64,000 nucleotides of DNA from Vibrio mediterranei (GCF_900088415.1 NZ_FLLQ01000006.1:248001-312000); one strand, 5' to 3'. Counted from the stretch's first letter, positions 42,512 to 52,480 are shown. The notes: generated by a model not told the origin, from the letters alone. Program-made: numbers and translations.

Positions 42512-43534
42512 TTATGGACTGCGCTGTGTTTCGTTCAAACTTAATATCGTTCTTTGATACATTTTAGGTGTTAGGCCGCTGATGCGCTTAAACGAACGCG
42601 AAAAGTGAGAAATATCGGAAAAGCCAAGTTGACTAGCAATGTGAGTCAGTGATCGTTCTTCGCCCATTAGTTCTACTGCGACAGTAAATACTAGATTATC
42701 TTTGATATGGCGGAAACTTGTTCGCTCTTCATTGAGCCTTCGCTGCAGCGTACGTGGTGTCAGCTTTAACAGTTTGGCTGCTTGCTCTAGGGTAAGGTTG
42801 TGTTCTCGAACATAGGGTAACAATGCCGTAAACACGCGGTCGGTAAAGTTAGCGTGCCAAGTCACTAATGGTTTTTGTGGTGCACAATCTTTACTGGTGA
42901 TATTTGGAGCGTGCTGCAAAATCTCCTTATCGATTAACCATTCTATACGTTCATTTTCAACGAAATATTGTGGTGACGTCCCTATGATAGCTTTAAATAC
43001 ATCAACTTCCTTCGATTGGATTTTAATTTGTTTAGGAGTCCATGTGGACTTAGTCATGGCTCGGACCAATTCGATAGCGTAAAGCACTGCCCAAATCTCC
43101 GACCAAAGGAATAACGGGCTGTCATCAAATTGGCGTTTGCACCAATACCAAGTCCTTCCATGACTCTGTTCTAGTCCAACATTGACGCCAACAGCATCGT
43201 ACTGAAACACTTGTTTTGTATGGACTAAAGCTTCCTCTACCGTATTGCATTCAGATAACTCACCTAGTAGGCGTGGTATAACTTTTTGCCTAATCGCCGT
43301 TCGTAATAGATCGCCGAATTGAGTAATTCCTAATTGATTTCCCAATAAATAGATTAGTTTTTTCACTGGCTCTTGGGGTAAGAACTCTTGATCCAAATCG
43401 AATAAGTCTGGTGGTAATCCAGATTCTTTTATCGCTTGGTGAGGGTCGTGGTTGTATTCGCGAAAGAGTTCTACCAATACGCGGGCGTAACCAGATTTGA
43501 TTAGTGGTGTAATTGGGTCTTTGCTAGTGGTCAT
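42512..43534 (-). CDS. AraC-family regulator 1
   Basis: A 340-residue transcription factor. The N-terminal 220 residues form the Arabinose_bd-type domain seen in the OruR/ArgR-like AraC group (LIKSGYARVLVELFREYNHDP..., LPQEPVKKLIYLLG). The C-terminal HTH_18 domain has LEQAAKLLKLTPRTLQRRLNEE and HIASQLGFSDISHFSRSFKR then GLTPKMYQR. It is divergent from the HlyD-DUF2955 operon with a 235-base shared promoter region, so it is the likely regulator of that operon and perhaps of DUF3299 copy 1. It has the same architecture as the regulator at 49848. Confidence 0.9.
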   Translation of the reverse strand: MTTSKDPITPLIKSGYARVLVELFREYNHDPHQAIKESGLPPDLFDLDQEFLPQEPVKKLIYLLGNQLGITQFGDLLRTAIRQKVIPRLLGELSECNTVEEALVHTKQVFQYDAVGVNVGLEQSHGRTWYWCKRQFDDSPLFLWSEIWAVLYAIELVRAMTKSTWTPKQIKIQSKEVDVFKAIIGTSPQYFVENERIEWLIDKEILQHAPNITSKDCAPQKPLVTWHANFTDRVFTALLPYVREHNLTLEQAAKLLKLTPRTLQRRLNEERTSFRHIKDNLVFTVAVELMGEERSLTHIASQLGFSDISHFSRSFKRISGLTPKMYQRTILSLNETQRSP

Positions 43535-43769
43535 AGGCGTTAAGACGGTATTTTTGAGATATTGATAATGTTTAGGTTAGACCTTTGGCGCAAAATGGCA
43601 AATCTGAAAGAACACATCAACTACAATTTTCGCTCAGTGATAATCAGCAAAGCAAACACGTGTTGGTTCTCTAATATACTAATTTTTAAAGTAATTAAAT
43701 TTAATTTGTTCCGGTAATAGTCTATACCTAGGTAGGATTGGTTATTAAGTTGTTAACAAGGGATGAGTA

Positions 43770-44924
43770 ATGAGCGATAAACCAGAATCAAAAAGTCAGC
43801 CAGTAGAGAAACAGAACAAAGATTCTCAAATTGAACAAGCTGAACAAAACGCAGAGCAAGCGAAACAGAACAAAGTTAAGAAAGCTACCAATGCTCTTGT
43901 TGTCTTTATTGTAGCTAGTCTCGCTATCAGTATTATTTCAGATCGAATCATTCCTTCTACAGACAATGCGCGCGTCAAAGGCTATGTCGTGCCGATCAAA
44001 CCTCAGGTTTCTGGGCAAGTGATCGATATTCAGGTAAAGCCTAATCAGTTAGTGTCAGAGGGCGATACATTGATTGCTCTTAATCCGGTGGACTATGAGA
44101 TAGCTGTTCAAAAAGCAGAACAGGATTTGGAAATTGCTGGACAAAATGTTGGAGCTCAAACGGCGACGATCGCCTTTGCACAGGCTCGTTTGACCAGCAG
44201 TATTGTCGAACGAGATAACGTTGAACTGCAAACTCGTCGTGTACTTACTATGGCAGAAAAAGGGGTGATTTCCGCTTCTGAGGCTGATAAAGCAAGAGCG
44301 AATTTGGCGAGGGCACGCGCCAATGTTCAAAATGCACAGGCAGATTTGGACAAAGCCAATAAACAGCTTGGCGCAGAAGGTGAAGAAAATAGCCAGATTA
44401 AAGCAGCTTTACTTGCACTAGAGAAGGCTCAACTGGACTTAGAACGTACCGTAGTTAGAGCTCCAACCAACGGTGGCGTCTCAAACTTCAGTTTGTCCGA
44501 AGGATTTTATGCGAGCGCTGGCCAACCCATAATGACGTTTGTGTCAACAGATAGCATTTGGATTGAGGCTTACTTTAGAGAGAACAGTTTAGGTAATATT
44601 CAACCAGGTAATGAGGTTGAAATAGCACTCGACTTTGCTCCAGGAAAGGTCATCACAGGCAAAATATCAAGTGTTGATTGGGGCGTGGATTGGGGGCAGT
44701 CCAACCAAGCTGGCAAACTGGCTCAAGCCAATAATCAAACTGGCTGGTTAAGACAAACTCAAATGCTTCCGGTTACGATTGAATTCGATACGGCTGATAC
44801 GACAGGGTTGCTGCGAATAGGTGGTCAAGCGGATGTCGTGGTATACACCGATAACAACACCATCTTCAACATGTTAGGCAAGGCTTGGATTCGAATCGTT
44901 AGCTGGATGTCTTATGTCCGATAA
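43770..44924 (+). CDS. HlyD/EmrA-type membrane fusion protein
   Basis: A 384-residue periplasmic adaptor. A glutamine/lysine-rich cytoplasmic start (1-38) leads to one membrane segment (about 40-60), the lipoyl half-motifs (TDNARVKGYVVPIKPQVSGQV, VKPNQLVSEGDTLIALNP), a helical hairpin (about 110-220) and the second lipoyl half (VRAPTNGGVSNFSLSEGFYA). It should connect the inner-membrane partner DUF2955 encoded next to an outer membrane channel for export of small hydrophobic or aromatic molecules. AAGGGATGAG precedes the ATG; the end overlaps the next gene by 11 bases. Confidence 0.92.
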   Translation: MSDKPESKSQPVEKQNKDSQIEQAEQNAEQAKQNKVKKATNALVVFIVASLAISIISDRIIPSTDNARVKGYVVPIKPQVSGQVIDIQVKPNQLVSEGDTLIALNPVDYEIAVQKAEQDLEIAGQNVGAQTATIAFAQARLTSSIVERDNVELQTRRVLTMAEKGVISASEADKARANLARARANVQNAQADLDKANKQLGAEGEENSQIKAALLALEKAQLDLERTVVRAPTNGGVSNFSLSEGFYASAGQPIMTFVSTDSIWIEAYFRENSLGNIQPGNEVEIALDFAPGKVITGKISSVDWGVDWGQSNQAGKLAQANNQTGWLRQTQMLPVTIEFDTADTTGLLRIGGQADVVVYTDNNTIFNMLGKAWIRIVSWMSYVR

Positions 44925-45933
44925 CACACAAAATCGCGTACTCAGATTTACGCTTGGTGTCGGTATTGCTACGTTTCTTGCTGCTTGGATAGATTGGCCA
45001 TTGGCGTTTGTAACACCGATTTTCACCGCTAAGTTTCTGTTTGAAAAGAAGGTATTACACAAAGACATCGTCTATGAACTTCTTCTTGCGATGATCGTAA
45101 TCGTTGTAATTGGTGTTAGCTTAAGCTTAGGTCTTGCTCAATATCCGGTTCCTCTATTAATAGGGGTAGGAATGTTGATGATGTTGGGGTACTACCTGTT
45201 TCTCGACCCGAAATGGAATTTGTTCGCAACCATATTGTTAATGTCGACATTGATGTTGCCTTTTATGGCAATTGATAGTCCACCAATTGCTATATTTTTG
45301 GCGTTGGGTTTAAGTTTATCTGGTGCTATTGCAGTCGCAATATTCGCAATAATGCACATCTATATGCCGGAGAGAGAAGAAACGCATCAGGGCTATCAAA
45401 CGGTTCCATTTACTTCGGAATTCCGCTGGCATTCCGCGTTGAAAGCGATGATTGTCGCTTTCCCTGTTGTCTGTTTCTTCTTCATTTTCCAGATCTCTGA
45501 AGCGCTACTTTCGATGATATTTATTGCTTTGTTATCGTTAATGATAACAGGTGAAAAGTCCATCAAGTTAAGTCTGTTTTTGCTAATTAGCAATGGTATT
45601 GGTGGTGTGATTGCCGTTCTAGTGTTTGGTGTATTAGCTCTAGTCCCTAATATTGTTTTTTACACTGTCTTTATCAGTCTTCTAGCAATTGTTATCGGTA
45701 GCAAAATGTACTCAGAGCCTACAAAGGCACCGGTGTACGCGACGGCATTCAATACCGCTTTGGTGTTGATAGGCACGACGTTAATGAGCTCTGGTGTGAT
45801 TGACGAAAAAATGTGGATAAGGCTCGGACTTCTTGGTTTGGTAGCTTTATACATGATGATTGCTGCTTTCTTTATTGAAACGAGGCAATGGAAGGTCCTG
45901 CAGTTCAATGGACAGATGATGAAATCTATTTAG
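44914..45933 (+). CDS. DUF2955 membrane protein (FUSC-like exporter)
   Basis: A 339-residue inner membrane protein with ten or so hydrophobic segments in two blocks, separated by a soluble part (about 150-175), the layout of DUF2955/FUSC-like proteins that team with HlyD-type adaptors, as in AaeAB-like efflux. The N-terminal RFTLGVGIATFLAAWIDWPLAFVTPIF is typical. Overlap with the HlyD gene indicates a stoichiometric complex. The substrate is unknown. Confidence 0.87.
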   Translation: MSDNTQNRVLRFTLGVGIATFLAAWIDWPLAFVTPIFTAKFLFEKKVLHKDIVYELLLAMIVIVVIGVSLSLGLAQYPVPLLIGVGMLMMLGYYLFLDPKWNLFATILLMSTLMLPFMAIDSPPIAIFLALGLSLSGAIAVAIFAIMHIYMPEREETHQGYQTVPFTSEFRWHSALKAMIVAFPVVCFFFIFQISEALLSMIFIALLSLMITGEKSIKLSLFLLISNGIGGVIAVLVFGVLALVPNIVFYTVFISLLAIVIGSKMYSEPTKAPVYATAFNTALVLIGTTLMSSGVIDEKMWIRLGLLGLVALYMMIAAFFIETRQWKVLQFNGQMMKSI

Positions 45934-45942
45934 GTAAACGTT

Positions 45943-47007
45943 ATGAATTTTGACAGTTCCTTCAATAAAAATGCGATCGATACTTTTATCAAAATCGCGA
46001 CCATTTCCATTTTGGTCTATTGGTGTTTTTCCATTCTTAGACCTTTCATGATGCTCGTCGTTTGGGGCGGTATTATCGCCGTCGCACTCTATCCAGTGGC
46101 GTTATGGTTACACGCTAAATGCCGTATTTCCAAAGGTAAAGCAAGTGGGTTGCTTTCGTTGCTTGGCGTTCTGCTACTACTTATTCCACTCGTTTGGTTA
46201 TCTAGTGGTTTATATACGGGAGGCACAGAAGTGTATTCGCAGCTACAGGACGGAACACTTCAAGTACCAAGGCCGACTCAAGCCGTCAAAGAATTGCCTG
46301 TAGTTGGTGAAAAGATATATGCCGCTATGTATCATGCTTCGACTAACTTAGAAGGAGCGATGGCTAAATATAGTGAGCAGATAAAATCGCTAGCAACAAC
46401 ATTAGCTGGTGCTGTGGGGTCCTTTGCGGGTGGGCTACTACAATTTATCGTTTCGACCATCATTGCTGGCGTGTTTATGGCGAATGCTGAGAACTGCCAA
46501 AAAGCGTTCAACAAAGTGGCTAATCGACTCACTAACGGCAAAGGTGCGGAGCTAGTCAATCTATCCAAATCAACAGTTCGTAGCGTCGTACAAGGCGTGT
46601 TGGGTGTTGCGGTTATTCAATCGATCATGGCCGCAGTCGGTATGGCGTTCGTTGATGTGCCTGCGATAGGGCTTTGGGCACTAGCGGTCTTGTTAATGGC
46701 TATTATCCAGTTACCGCCAATACTGGCGCTTATTCCGGTGATTGCTTATGTGTTCGGTACCCAGTCGACCACAGCAGCAGTACTGTTTTTAGTATGGTGT
46801 GTCATCGTCAGCGGTAGCGACGCGGTTCTTAAACCTATGTTACTAAGTCGAGGATCAGATATTCCCATGTTGGTTTTACTATTGGGTGCGTTAGGTGGAA
46901 TGGCTATGTCAGGAATAGTCGGCCTGTTTGTTGGTGCCGTTGTATTAAGTTTGAGTTATCAACTGTTCGTATCTTGGCTAGAAGAGCCAGAAAAAGCCAA
47001 AGATTAA
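45943..47007 (+). CDS. AI-2E/PerM-family transporter
   Basis: A 354-residue inner membrane protein of the PerM/AI-2E family, with hydrophobic pairs at the N-terminus (VYWCFSILRPFMMLVVWGGIIAVALYP), a central soluble helical part, and the C-terminal block (IAYVFGTQSTTAAVLFLVWC then SDAVLKPMLLSRGSDIPMLV). The DxxLKPxxLxR-like motif is characteristic. Some members export autoinducer-2, others act as Na+/H+ antiporters. It sits nine bases after the DUF2955 gene in the same operon. Confidence 0.88.
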   Translation: MNFDSSFNKNAIDTFIKIATISILVYWCFSILRPFMMLVVWGGIIAVALYPVALWLHAKCRISKGKASGLLSLLGVLLLLIPLVWLSSGLYTGGTEVYSQLQDGTLQVPRPTQAVKELPVVGEKIYAAMYHASTNLEGAMAKYSEQIKSLATTLAGAVGSFAGGLLQFIVSTIIAGVFMANAENCQKAFNKVANRLTNGKGAELVNLSKSTVRSVVQGVLGVAVIQSIMAAVGMAFVDVPAIGLWALAVLLMAIIQLPPILALIPVIAYVFGTQSTTAAVLFLVWCVIVSGSDAVLKPMLLSRGSDIPMLVLLLGALGGMAMSGIVGLFVGAVVLSLSYQLFVSWLEEPEKAKD

Positions 47008-47026
47008 TACAAGGAGAATTGGCTCA

Positions 47027-48790
47027 ATGTGGAAAGGGATTTCTATCTTCGTTTTATCGTTAGTTTTGGGCGGGTGTGCTTCTAATGCTCACTCTCCGAG
47101 TTCTTCTGACGATGAGTGGACATCACAGCTAATGGAGCAGCGTCGTTGGCGCGACGCTGAAGATTTAGAGAAAGATTATCTTAAACTCTCGTCTGAGAAT
47201 CGACTACCAGTTCAACCAGCTCTTGTTAAAGTGATTGGCTCACAGCAGGCGGACGCGATAAAGAGTCTAGCCGCGAAGATCTACTTGATTGAAAACGCGA
47301 AACACACCATTGATCTTACATACTATATTTTCTCTGACGATTTAGCAGGTAAAGCCACATTAGGAGCTTTGTGTGAGGCCGTGCAACGCGGTGTTGATAT
47401 CCGCATTATGGTAGATAGCTTGGGTTCGTACAGTCTTAACAATGGGAACTTAAAAGGCCTTATGCAGTGTGAAAAAAACGCGGGCTATATTCGTGATAGA
47501 GAAGGACAGATTACAACTCAGAAAGCACGCGTACAGGCGGTTGTCTTCAATGCACTAACAGATGGTGATTCCAGATGGAACCATCGCTCTCACGACAAGC
47601 TATTTATTGTGGACGGTTTCTATAATCAAAATGCTTATGTGATTACGGGTGGGCGGAATATGTCGCTTCATTATTACGGGATCGATAGTAATGGAAGCAA
47701 GGACTACTCAGCGTTTCGTGATATTGAAGTCATAATCCGTCCTTTACTTGAATCGAAACCTGAGCAGTCGCCATCTCGACTAAGTGAGTATTATTTTACG
47801 GTCCTGTTTACTAAACCTGGCAACAAAAAGCTTGATACATGGTCAAGTTACAATCGAGACAAGTCTTTATTGTTAAAGTCTTATCAGAAGTTGAAAGCAA
47901 ACCCAGAGTTTAATCAAGCATACATTGGTATAGCTCAGTATCTAGATATAGATTATCGTACTGCAGATACCAAATTTGCGCACGAATTGGACAATCTAAA
48001 TGCGGACGATGTTGTGACGCGTTATAGCCATAACAAAAGTGCTAATGCCAATTCAATCAGCGGTATTTTGGCGAAAACTGCCTATACCAATACTGAGCTT
48101 AAAAAAATAAGAGTGGTGTCGCCATACCTGTTTCTTCAGTCGGATTTACTAAAAGATGAAGGCGTAATCGATAGAGAGCTAAACATCGCGTTGAGTTGGT
48201 TGGAACAAGATCCAGAGCGAAGTATTGAGGTTATTACTAACTCAGTACTTACTAGTGATAACTTCTTCACTCAAGCCGTGATCGACATGCACACGGTACC
48301 CTCACTCATTATGCAAGATGAAACCCTCAAGCAAACTTGGTTAGACGATGACCTTGATAATAACGAGCTCAACCAAAAGTTCCTTCAATCATCGGCTTGG
48401 AAGAAGGCGGTTAACCATCCAAGAATCAAGTTCTACCAATTAGGTAAACCCGACTCGGTATTACTCGGTGGAACACAATACTATGGCAAACTTCATGCGA
48501 AATTTCTGATTATTGATGAAACAGCGTTTGTAGGCACGACCAATCTCGATTTTCGTTCGTTGCTTTACAACAATGAAGTGGGGTTTTTCTTATCGGGAGA
48601 GCAAATAATCAGTGATCTCAACCAACAATTTGAACTACTTAAGCAAGACTCATTGCTTTGGGGTAGTGAGGAGTGGTTAGAGATGCGGAAGCAGCTTAGG
48701 GCAGTTGGGGGTATGAAAGGCAAAACATCTGAAAGCCAGCGAGAAATATATAGCATTCTCGAATCTACGGGGCTCAAGTATCAATTCTAG
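47027..48790 (+). CDS. Phospholipase D-family lipoprotein
   Basis: A 587-residue lipoprotein (lipobox LVLGGC, cysteine 17) with two HKD motifs: HDKLFIVDG with GGRN (first half) and HAKFLIIDETAFVGTTNLDFRS (second half). It belongs to the large PLD/cardiolipin synthase-like group anchored in the envelope. The likely substrates are phospholipids in the periplasm or outer membrane. It is the fourth gene of the HlyD operon (19-base gap, AAGGAG site), which ties the exporter genes to lipid remodelling. Confidence 0.9.
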   Translation: MWKGISIFVLSLVLGGCASNAHSPSSSDDEWTSQLMEQRRWRDAEDLEKDYLKLSSENRLPVQPALVKVIGSQQADAIKSLAAKIYLIENAKHTIDLTYYIFSDDLAGKATLGALCEAVQRGVDIRIMVDSLGSYSLNNGNLKGLMQCEKNAGYIRDREGQITTQKARVQAVVFNALTDGDSRWNHRSHDKLFIVDGFYNQNAYVITGGRNMSLHYYGIDSNGSKDYSAFRDIEVIIRPLLESKPEQSPSRLSEYYFTVLFTKPGNKKLDTWSSYNRDKSLLLKSYQKLKANPEFNQAYIGIAQYLDIDYRTADTKFAHELDNLNADDVVTRYSHNKSANANSISGILAKTAYTNTELKKIRVVSPYLFLQSDLLKDEGVIDRELNIALSWLEQDPERSIEVITNSVLTSDNFFTQAVIDMHTVPSLIMQDETLKQTWLDDDLDNNELNQKFLQSSAWKKAVNHPRIKFYQLGKPDSVLLGGTQYYGKLHAKFLIIDETAFVGTTNLDFRSLLYNNEVGFFLSGEQIISDLNQQFELLKQDSLLWGSEEWLEMRKQLRAVGGMKGKTSESQREIYSILESTGLKYQF

Positions 48791-48852
48791 GCAGGGAGTT
48801 ATTCGCTATTGATGGCGTAATCTGGCAAATGTCGATCATTTTCGTGCGGTAT

Positions 48853-48871
48853 GTTTGATTGTCAATCAAAC
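48853..48871. repeat. Perfect small dyad ahead of the 33-codon ORF
   Basis: GTTTGATT, GTC, AATCAAAC: an eight-base perfect stem directly upstream of an AGGAG ribosome site. It could be a translation-controlling hairpin, a weak terminator for the phospholipase operon or an operator. Confidence 0.4.
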
Positions 48872-48885
48872 TATAGGAGTCGTTA

Positions 48886-48987
48886 ATGATCGTACATTTT
48901 AGAGTTCAAGATATTGAAGAGTTGTGGCTGCACATCGATTTGGCTGCTCATCTTCAAACAAGGCTAAGAATGTTAAATAGGTTGTAG
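48886..48987 (+). CDS. 33-residue small ORF
   Basis: MIVHFRVQDIEELWLHIDLA... preceded by AGGAG at seven bases. The product would be a charged amphipathic helix. It lies between the phospholipase operon and a convergent outer membrane protein gene. Coding status rests only on the ribosome site; it could also be a chance frame or the stub of a lost gene. Confidence 0.35.
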   Translation: MIVHFRVQDIEELWLHIDLAAHLQTRLRMLNRL

Positions 48988-48998
48988 ACTGCTCAATT

Positions 48999-49757
48999 CT
49001 AAAAACTGAACGCCCAACCTATCATCGGGCCCTGCTGGGTGACATCTATCTGTGTAGTGCCCGAGTCATTTTGAATATTTAAGTAGCGATAACCGAACCA
49101 AATGTTGTTTAGATTACTTAATCGATACATTCCAGCGAGATTGAGCCCTCTATTCACATCATTGTCACCGGCAATACTAGTATCTACAGTAAGACTCAAT
49201 CCCCAGTCCTGATTAAACCAGTGGGCATATTTTAACCCCACCAACCAGTCGAATTGGTGCCCTGATGAATTGATCGATGGGGCGTCGTATTCGTTAACAC
49301 CTATATCAATATTGAACTTACTGTAAGTATGTCTAACCCCCGTAAGCATCACTAAGCCATGGGTGACTTCATAACCAGCGAAGAGGTCATTTAAAGACAT
49401 AGTGGCATCTAGATCGATAGTGGTTGTGATATCCGGAAGAAACGGCAGTTTCGGTTTGTAAGTTGATGAATTGGAGCTTTTGATATGCAGATAGTTAGCG
49501 CGAACGCCCAACAGCCATTTGCCTTTCTGAGCATAGAAATCGCCCATGAGACCGAAATTCAAGTTACTAACGATATTGTCAAAAGGAATGTCGATATTCA
49601 CGATGCCATCTGAACTTCCTGAGGTACCAGTGATGCTCGGCGTCCATATCATTGGGAATACCAACAAGTATTCCCATTCCTCAGACTGATTTGATTGAGC
49701 GAGGCAAGGGGAAAGCACCGTCATGCTAGCTAAGGCAGCTAAACTAACCGACTTCAT
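48999..49757 (-). CDS. Outer membrane beta-barrel protein
   Basis: A 252-residue exported protein. The signal peptide ends near CLAQSNQ. The body has alternating amphipathic strands with many aromatic girdle residues (WLLGVRANYLHIKS, LVMLTGVRHTYSKFNID, FDWLVGLKYAHWF, NIWFGYRYLNIQ) and ends in ...GPMIGWAFSF, the C-terminal phenylalanine signal for BAM assembly. It is likely a small barrel of eight to ten strands, of unknown role. It is divergent from AraC regulator 2. Confidence 0.82.
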   Translation of the reverse strand: MKSVSLAALASMTVLSPCLAQSNQSEEWEYLLVFPMIWTPSITGTSGSSDGIVNIDIPFDNIVSNLNFGLMGDFYAQKGKWLLGVRANYLHIKSSNSSTYKPKLPFLPDITTTIDLDATMSLNDLFAGYEVTHGLVMLTGVRHTYSKFNIDIGVNEYDAPSINSSGHQFDWLVGLKYAHWFNQDWGLSLTVDTSIAGDNDVNRGLNLAGMYRLSNLNNIWFGYRYLNIQNDSGTTQIDVTQQGPMIGWAFSF

Positions 49758-49847
49758 ATATATTCCTTTAAATACTAATTTATTCAGATGGTTACCATCT
49801 AGGATAGACTATATTAGTCCTATACCACCTAATAACTTGTGTACTAG

Positions 49848-50855
49848 ATGATGGCCAGACCTAGAAAAGAAGAGCAAGTCCACATAATTCGAACAGAACA
49901 CGTCATGTTTTTTATCGATCTCTTCAAAGGGATGGATGTTGATTTACTTCCCTTATTAAGAGAAGCACGTATTCCCAATACAATTGTTCAACAACCTAAC
50001 TATTCTTATTTACCAGAATCAACGTTGAAAAACCTGTTATGTCATCTCGGAAAGCGATTATCTAGCGAGCAATTTGGGATTAGGGTTTGGGAAATGGTCT
50101 CACTTGAATATGTCCCGTATTATCTGAGTAAATTACCCACTAACACGACGGTTCAAGAGGCGCTTAAAGCTTTTGGTCAACTATTAGAAATGGAGTCGTC
50201 CAATACCCAAGTATATATAAAAAAGGCTGGTGGAGCGTGGTGGTTTGTGAGGGAGAAAACGGGTGCGGATGAAGTTTGGTTTCAATATGCAGAGCTGTTT
50301 TCAGTGACGTTTATGACACAGTTAGTCTATCAGCTAACGGCAAGACAGTATTGTCCGAAAGAAATCGGTGTTCGGTCGTCTTCCGTTGAGGCGTTTAAAT
50401 TATTGCCGCAACTTCAGAATGTGGTGCTCTATAACGAACGCCCTGTGACTGCAATTAAAATACCTGACAGCGTAATGATGCAGATGACCAAGTTTAACGT
50501 TCAAAAATCTGTACCCAGCGAACCGTTACCAAAGTTGGGACGGTTTACTCAGAGTTTAAAACTCGCGCTTAAACCCTACTTTACCGCTGGAAAGTTACCT
50601 CTAGATGTAGCTTCTGAGGTTATTAATATCCACTCAAGAACGATTCAACGCCGACTTAAAGAGGAGGAAACCAATTACAAGGAATTTAGTGAACAGATCT
50701 TGTTTGAACTCATTAAAACTGAGCTTATGTCTTCATCTACTATTGCGACAGTTGCTCAACAATTTGGTTACTCTGATTCCGCGCATTTCACGCGAGCATT
50801 TAAGCGATACGTTGGTATCACTCCCTCGCAATATAGGTCAAATCTCCCTACGTAA
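49848..50855 (+). CDS. AraC-family regulator 2
   Basis: A 335-residue AraC-type regulator with an Arabinose_bd-like N-terminal part and a C-terminal HTH_18 domain (LPLDVASEVINIHSRTIQRRLKEE, TVAQQFGYSDSAHFTRAFKR, GITPSQYRS). It has the same architecture as the regulator at 42512. It is divergent from the barrel protein gene (90-base gap) and lies upstream of the amidohydrolase-DUF3299-porin genes, which are its probable targets. Confidence 0.88.
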   Translation: MMARPRKEEQVHIIRTEHVMFFIDLFKGMDVDLLPLLREARIPNTIVQQPNYSYLPESTLKNLLCHLGKRLSSEQFGIRVWEMVSLEYVPYYLSKLPTNTTVQEALKAFGQLLEMESSNTQVYIKKAGGAWWFVREKTGADEVWFQYAELFSVTFMTQLVYQLTARQYCPKEIGVRSSSVEAFKLLPQLQNVVLYNERPVTAIKIPDSVMMQMTKFNVQKSVPSEPLPKLGRFTQSLKLALKPYFTAGKLPLDVASEVINIHSRTIQRRLKEEETNYKEFSEQILFELIKTELMSSSTIATVAQQFGYSDSAHFTRAFKRYVGITPSQYRSNLPT

Positions 50856-51057
50856 AAGCAACCTTTAAGTTTTGTCGCCAAATGGCAATACGTTAGGTTC
50901 GCAAATGTATAAATTATCACCTAAGGTTTAGATGTTAATTGTTTGTGAACTCAGCGTGTTACATAAAAACAATTAGCCTCGTAGCAGCAAATTCATATCA
51001 ATGATTCGGAATGTTACGCGAAGTGGATTCCACTTGGCACGGACTAAAGGTGAAATA

Positions 51058-52437
51058 ATGAAATCGATCGGCGGCAAACTGTCTCTTCTCGCAGCTTCTT
51101 GTGCCTGTGCGCTCTCAGCACAAGCAGACACAATTTTGTTTAAGAACGTTAATGTTTTTAATGGCACAGACAACAAACTGTATGAAAACCACTACGTATT
51201 AGTGGAAGACAACTTAATCAAAGCGGTATCGAAAGATGTAGTTGAAGTCTCCGATGCGCAAGTCATTGATGGGAGTGGTATGACATTAATGCCGGGTCTG
51301 ATTGAAGGGCATGGCCATCTGCTATTAAACGGCGGTAACTTGAGTGACCACGAGAATAATCGCACGATAGAAGAATTAGCCGCGCGTTCTACGGTTAACG
51401 CTCGAGCCGCATTTCGTTCAGGCTTCACCACTTGGCGTGATGCTGGCGGGTTGAATACCGGCTTACGAAAAACGATAGACTCAGGGATGCTGGAGGGACC
51501 TAGACTTTATACCTCTGGTGCTTTCATTGGTCCTACAGGTTCTCACGCAGACTTTAGTAATCTCACAACAGCCAATCAACATTTTTTCGGTTCTACGACG
51601 AGTATGGCGAGAAACAGCGTCAGCTTTAATGCCGATGGTATTACCGACATAAAGGCCGCTGCACGTCAGAATTTCAAACAAGGCAACACGCAAATTAAGA
51701 TCATGTCTTCCGGCGGTGTCGCTTCATCTTTTGACCCTTGGCAGCTAAATGCGATGTCGCCAGAAGAAATTTCGGCAGCGGTAGAAATTGCCGAGGCTTA
51801 TGGCTCTTACGTTATGTCTCACGCATACAGTAAAAAAGCAATTTTACGCAACCTTGATGCGGGCGTAAAAACCATTGAACACGGTTTTATGTTTGACGGT
51901 GATATTGCTAAAAAGATGAAAGAGAAGGGAGCGTATATCACAACCAATATGACGGCTTTTTCTCCCTATTTGACTCAAATCGAAGCGATCAACTCTAATC
52001 CGGCTTCGAAACGAAAAGCAGAATCAGCGACGAAGGCATTCTCCAAGTACATTGAAAATGTCAACAAGTATCAACCTAAATGGGGTTTTCACACGGACTG
52101 TGTTGGTGATGTAACCGCTTGCATTAAGCAAACCGACCATACCATATTCCTTGCTGGTAAAGAGCTGGGTAACTTCTTCACACTCAAAGGCTTGACGTCA
52201 GTGAATGGCGAAATTGTCAAACTATCTGGGGTCATGGACCCTTATCCTGAAGGTAAGTTAGGCGTGGTTGAAGAAGGTGCATACGCCGATCTTATCTTAG
52301 TAGATGGTAATCCACTCGAGGACTTATCAGTAATCGGTGCCAACGAGAAATGGTTTGATGCTGAGCCCCGAGAGGCAGACTTAGACACAATTAAAGTGAT
52401 CATGAAAGACGGTGTTGTTTACAAGAACACACTATAG
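51058..52437 (+). CDS. Exported metal-dependent amidohydrolase
   Basis: A 459-residue secreted amidohydrolase. ATG 51058 (MKSIGGKLSLLAASCACALSA) has AAGGTGA upstream and gives a good signal peptide; the longer frame from 51001 would destroy it. The metal site is recognisable: GHGHLLL (HxH), KIMSSGG (candidate carbamylated lysine), MSHAYS, IEHGFMFD and a later HTD. The subgroup resembles imidazolonepropionase/prolidase-like hydrolases that act on cyclic amides or dipeptides in the periplasm. The substrate is unknown. A hairpin lies between it and the DUF3299 gene. Confidence 0.88.
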   Translation: MKSIGGKLSLLAASCACALSAQADTILFKNVNVFNGTDNKLYENHYVLVEDNLIKAVSKDVVEVSDAQVIDGSGMTLMPGLIEGHGHLLLNGGNLSDHENNRTIEELAARSTVNARAAFRSGFTTWRDAGGLNTGLRKTIDSGMLEGPRLYTSGAFIGPTGSHADFSNLTTANQHFFGSTTSMARNSVSFNADGITDIKAAARQNFKQGNTQIKIMSSGGVASSFDPWQLNAMSPEEISAAVEIAEAYGSYVMSHAYSKKAILRNLDAGVKTIEHGFMFDGDIAKKMKEKGAYITTNMTAFSPYLTQIEAINSNPASKRKAESATKAFSKYIENVNKYQPKWGFHTDCVGDVTACIKQTDHTIFLAGKELGNFFTLKGLTSVNGEIVKLSGVMDPYPEGKLGVVEEGAYADLILVDGNPLEDLSVIGANEKWFDAEPREADLDTIKVIMKDGVVYKNTL

Positions 52438-52447
52438 CCATTCAATG

Positions 52448-52466
52448 GGGCTCAGAAACTGAGCCC
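52448..52466 (+). terminator. Hairpin between amidohydrolase and DUF3299 genes
   Basis: GGGCTCAG, AAA, CTGAGCCC: a perfect eight-base stem, 11 bases after one stop and 14 bases before the next start, followed by TCTT. It is likely an attenuator or partial terminator that could also hinder ribosome access to the next gene. Confidence 0.6.
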
Positions 52467-52480
52467 TCTTAACAAGAGTA

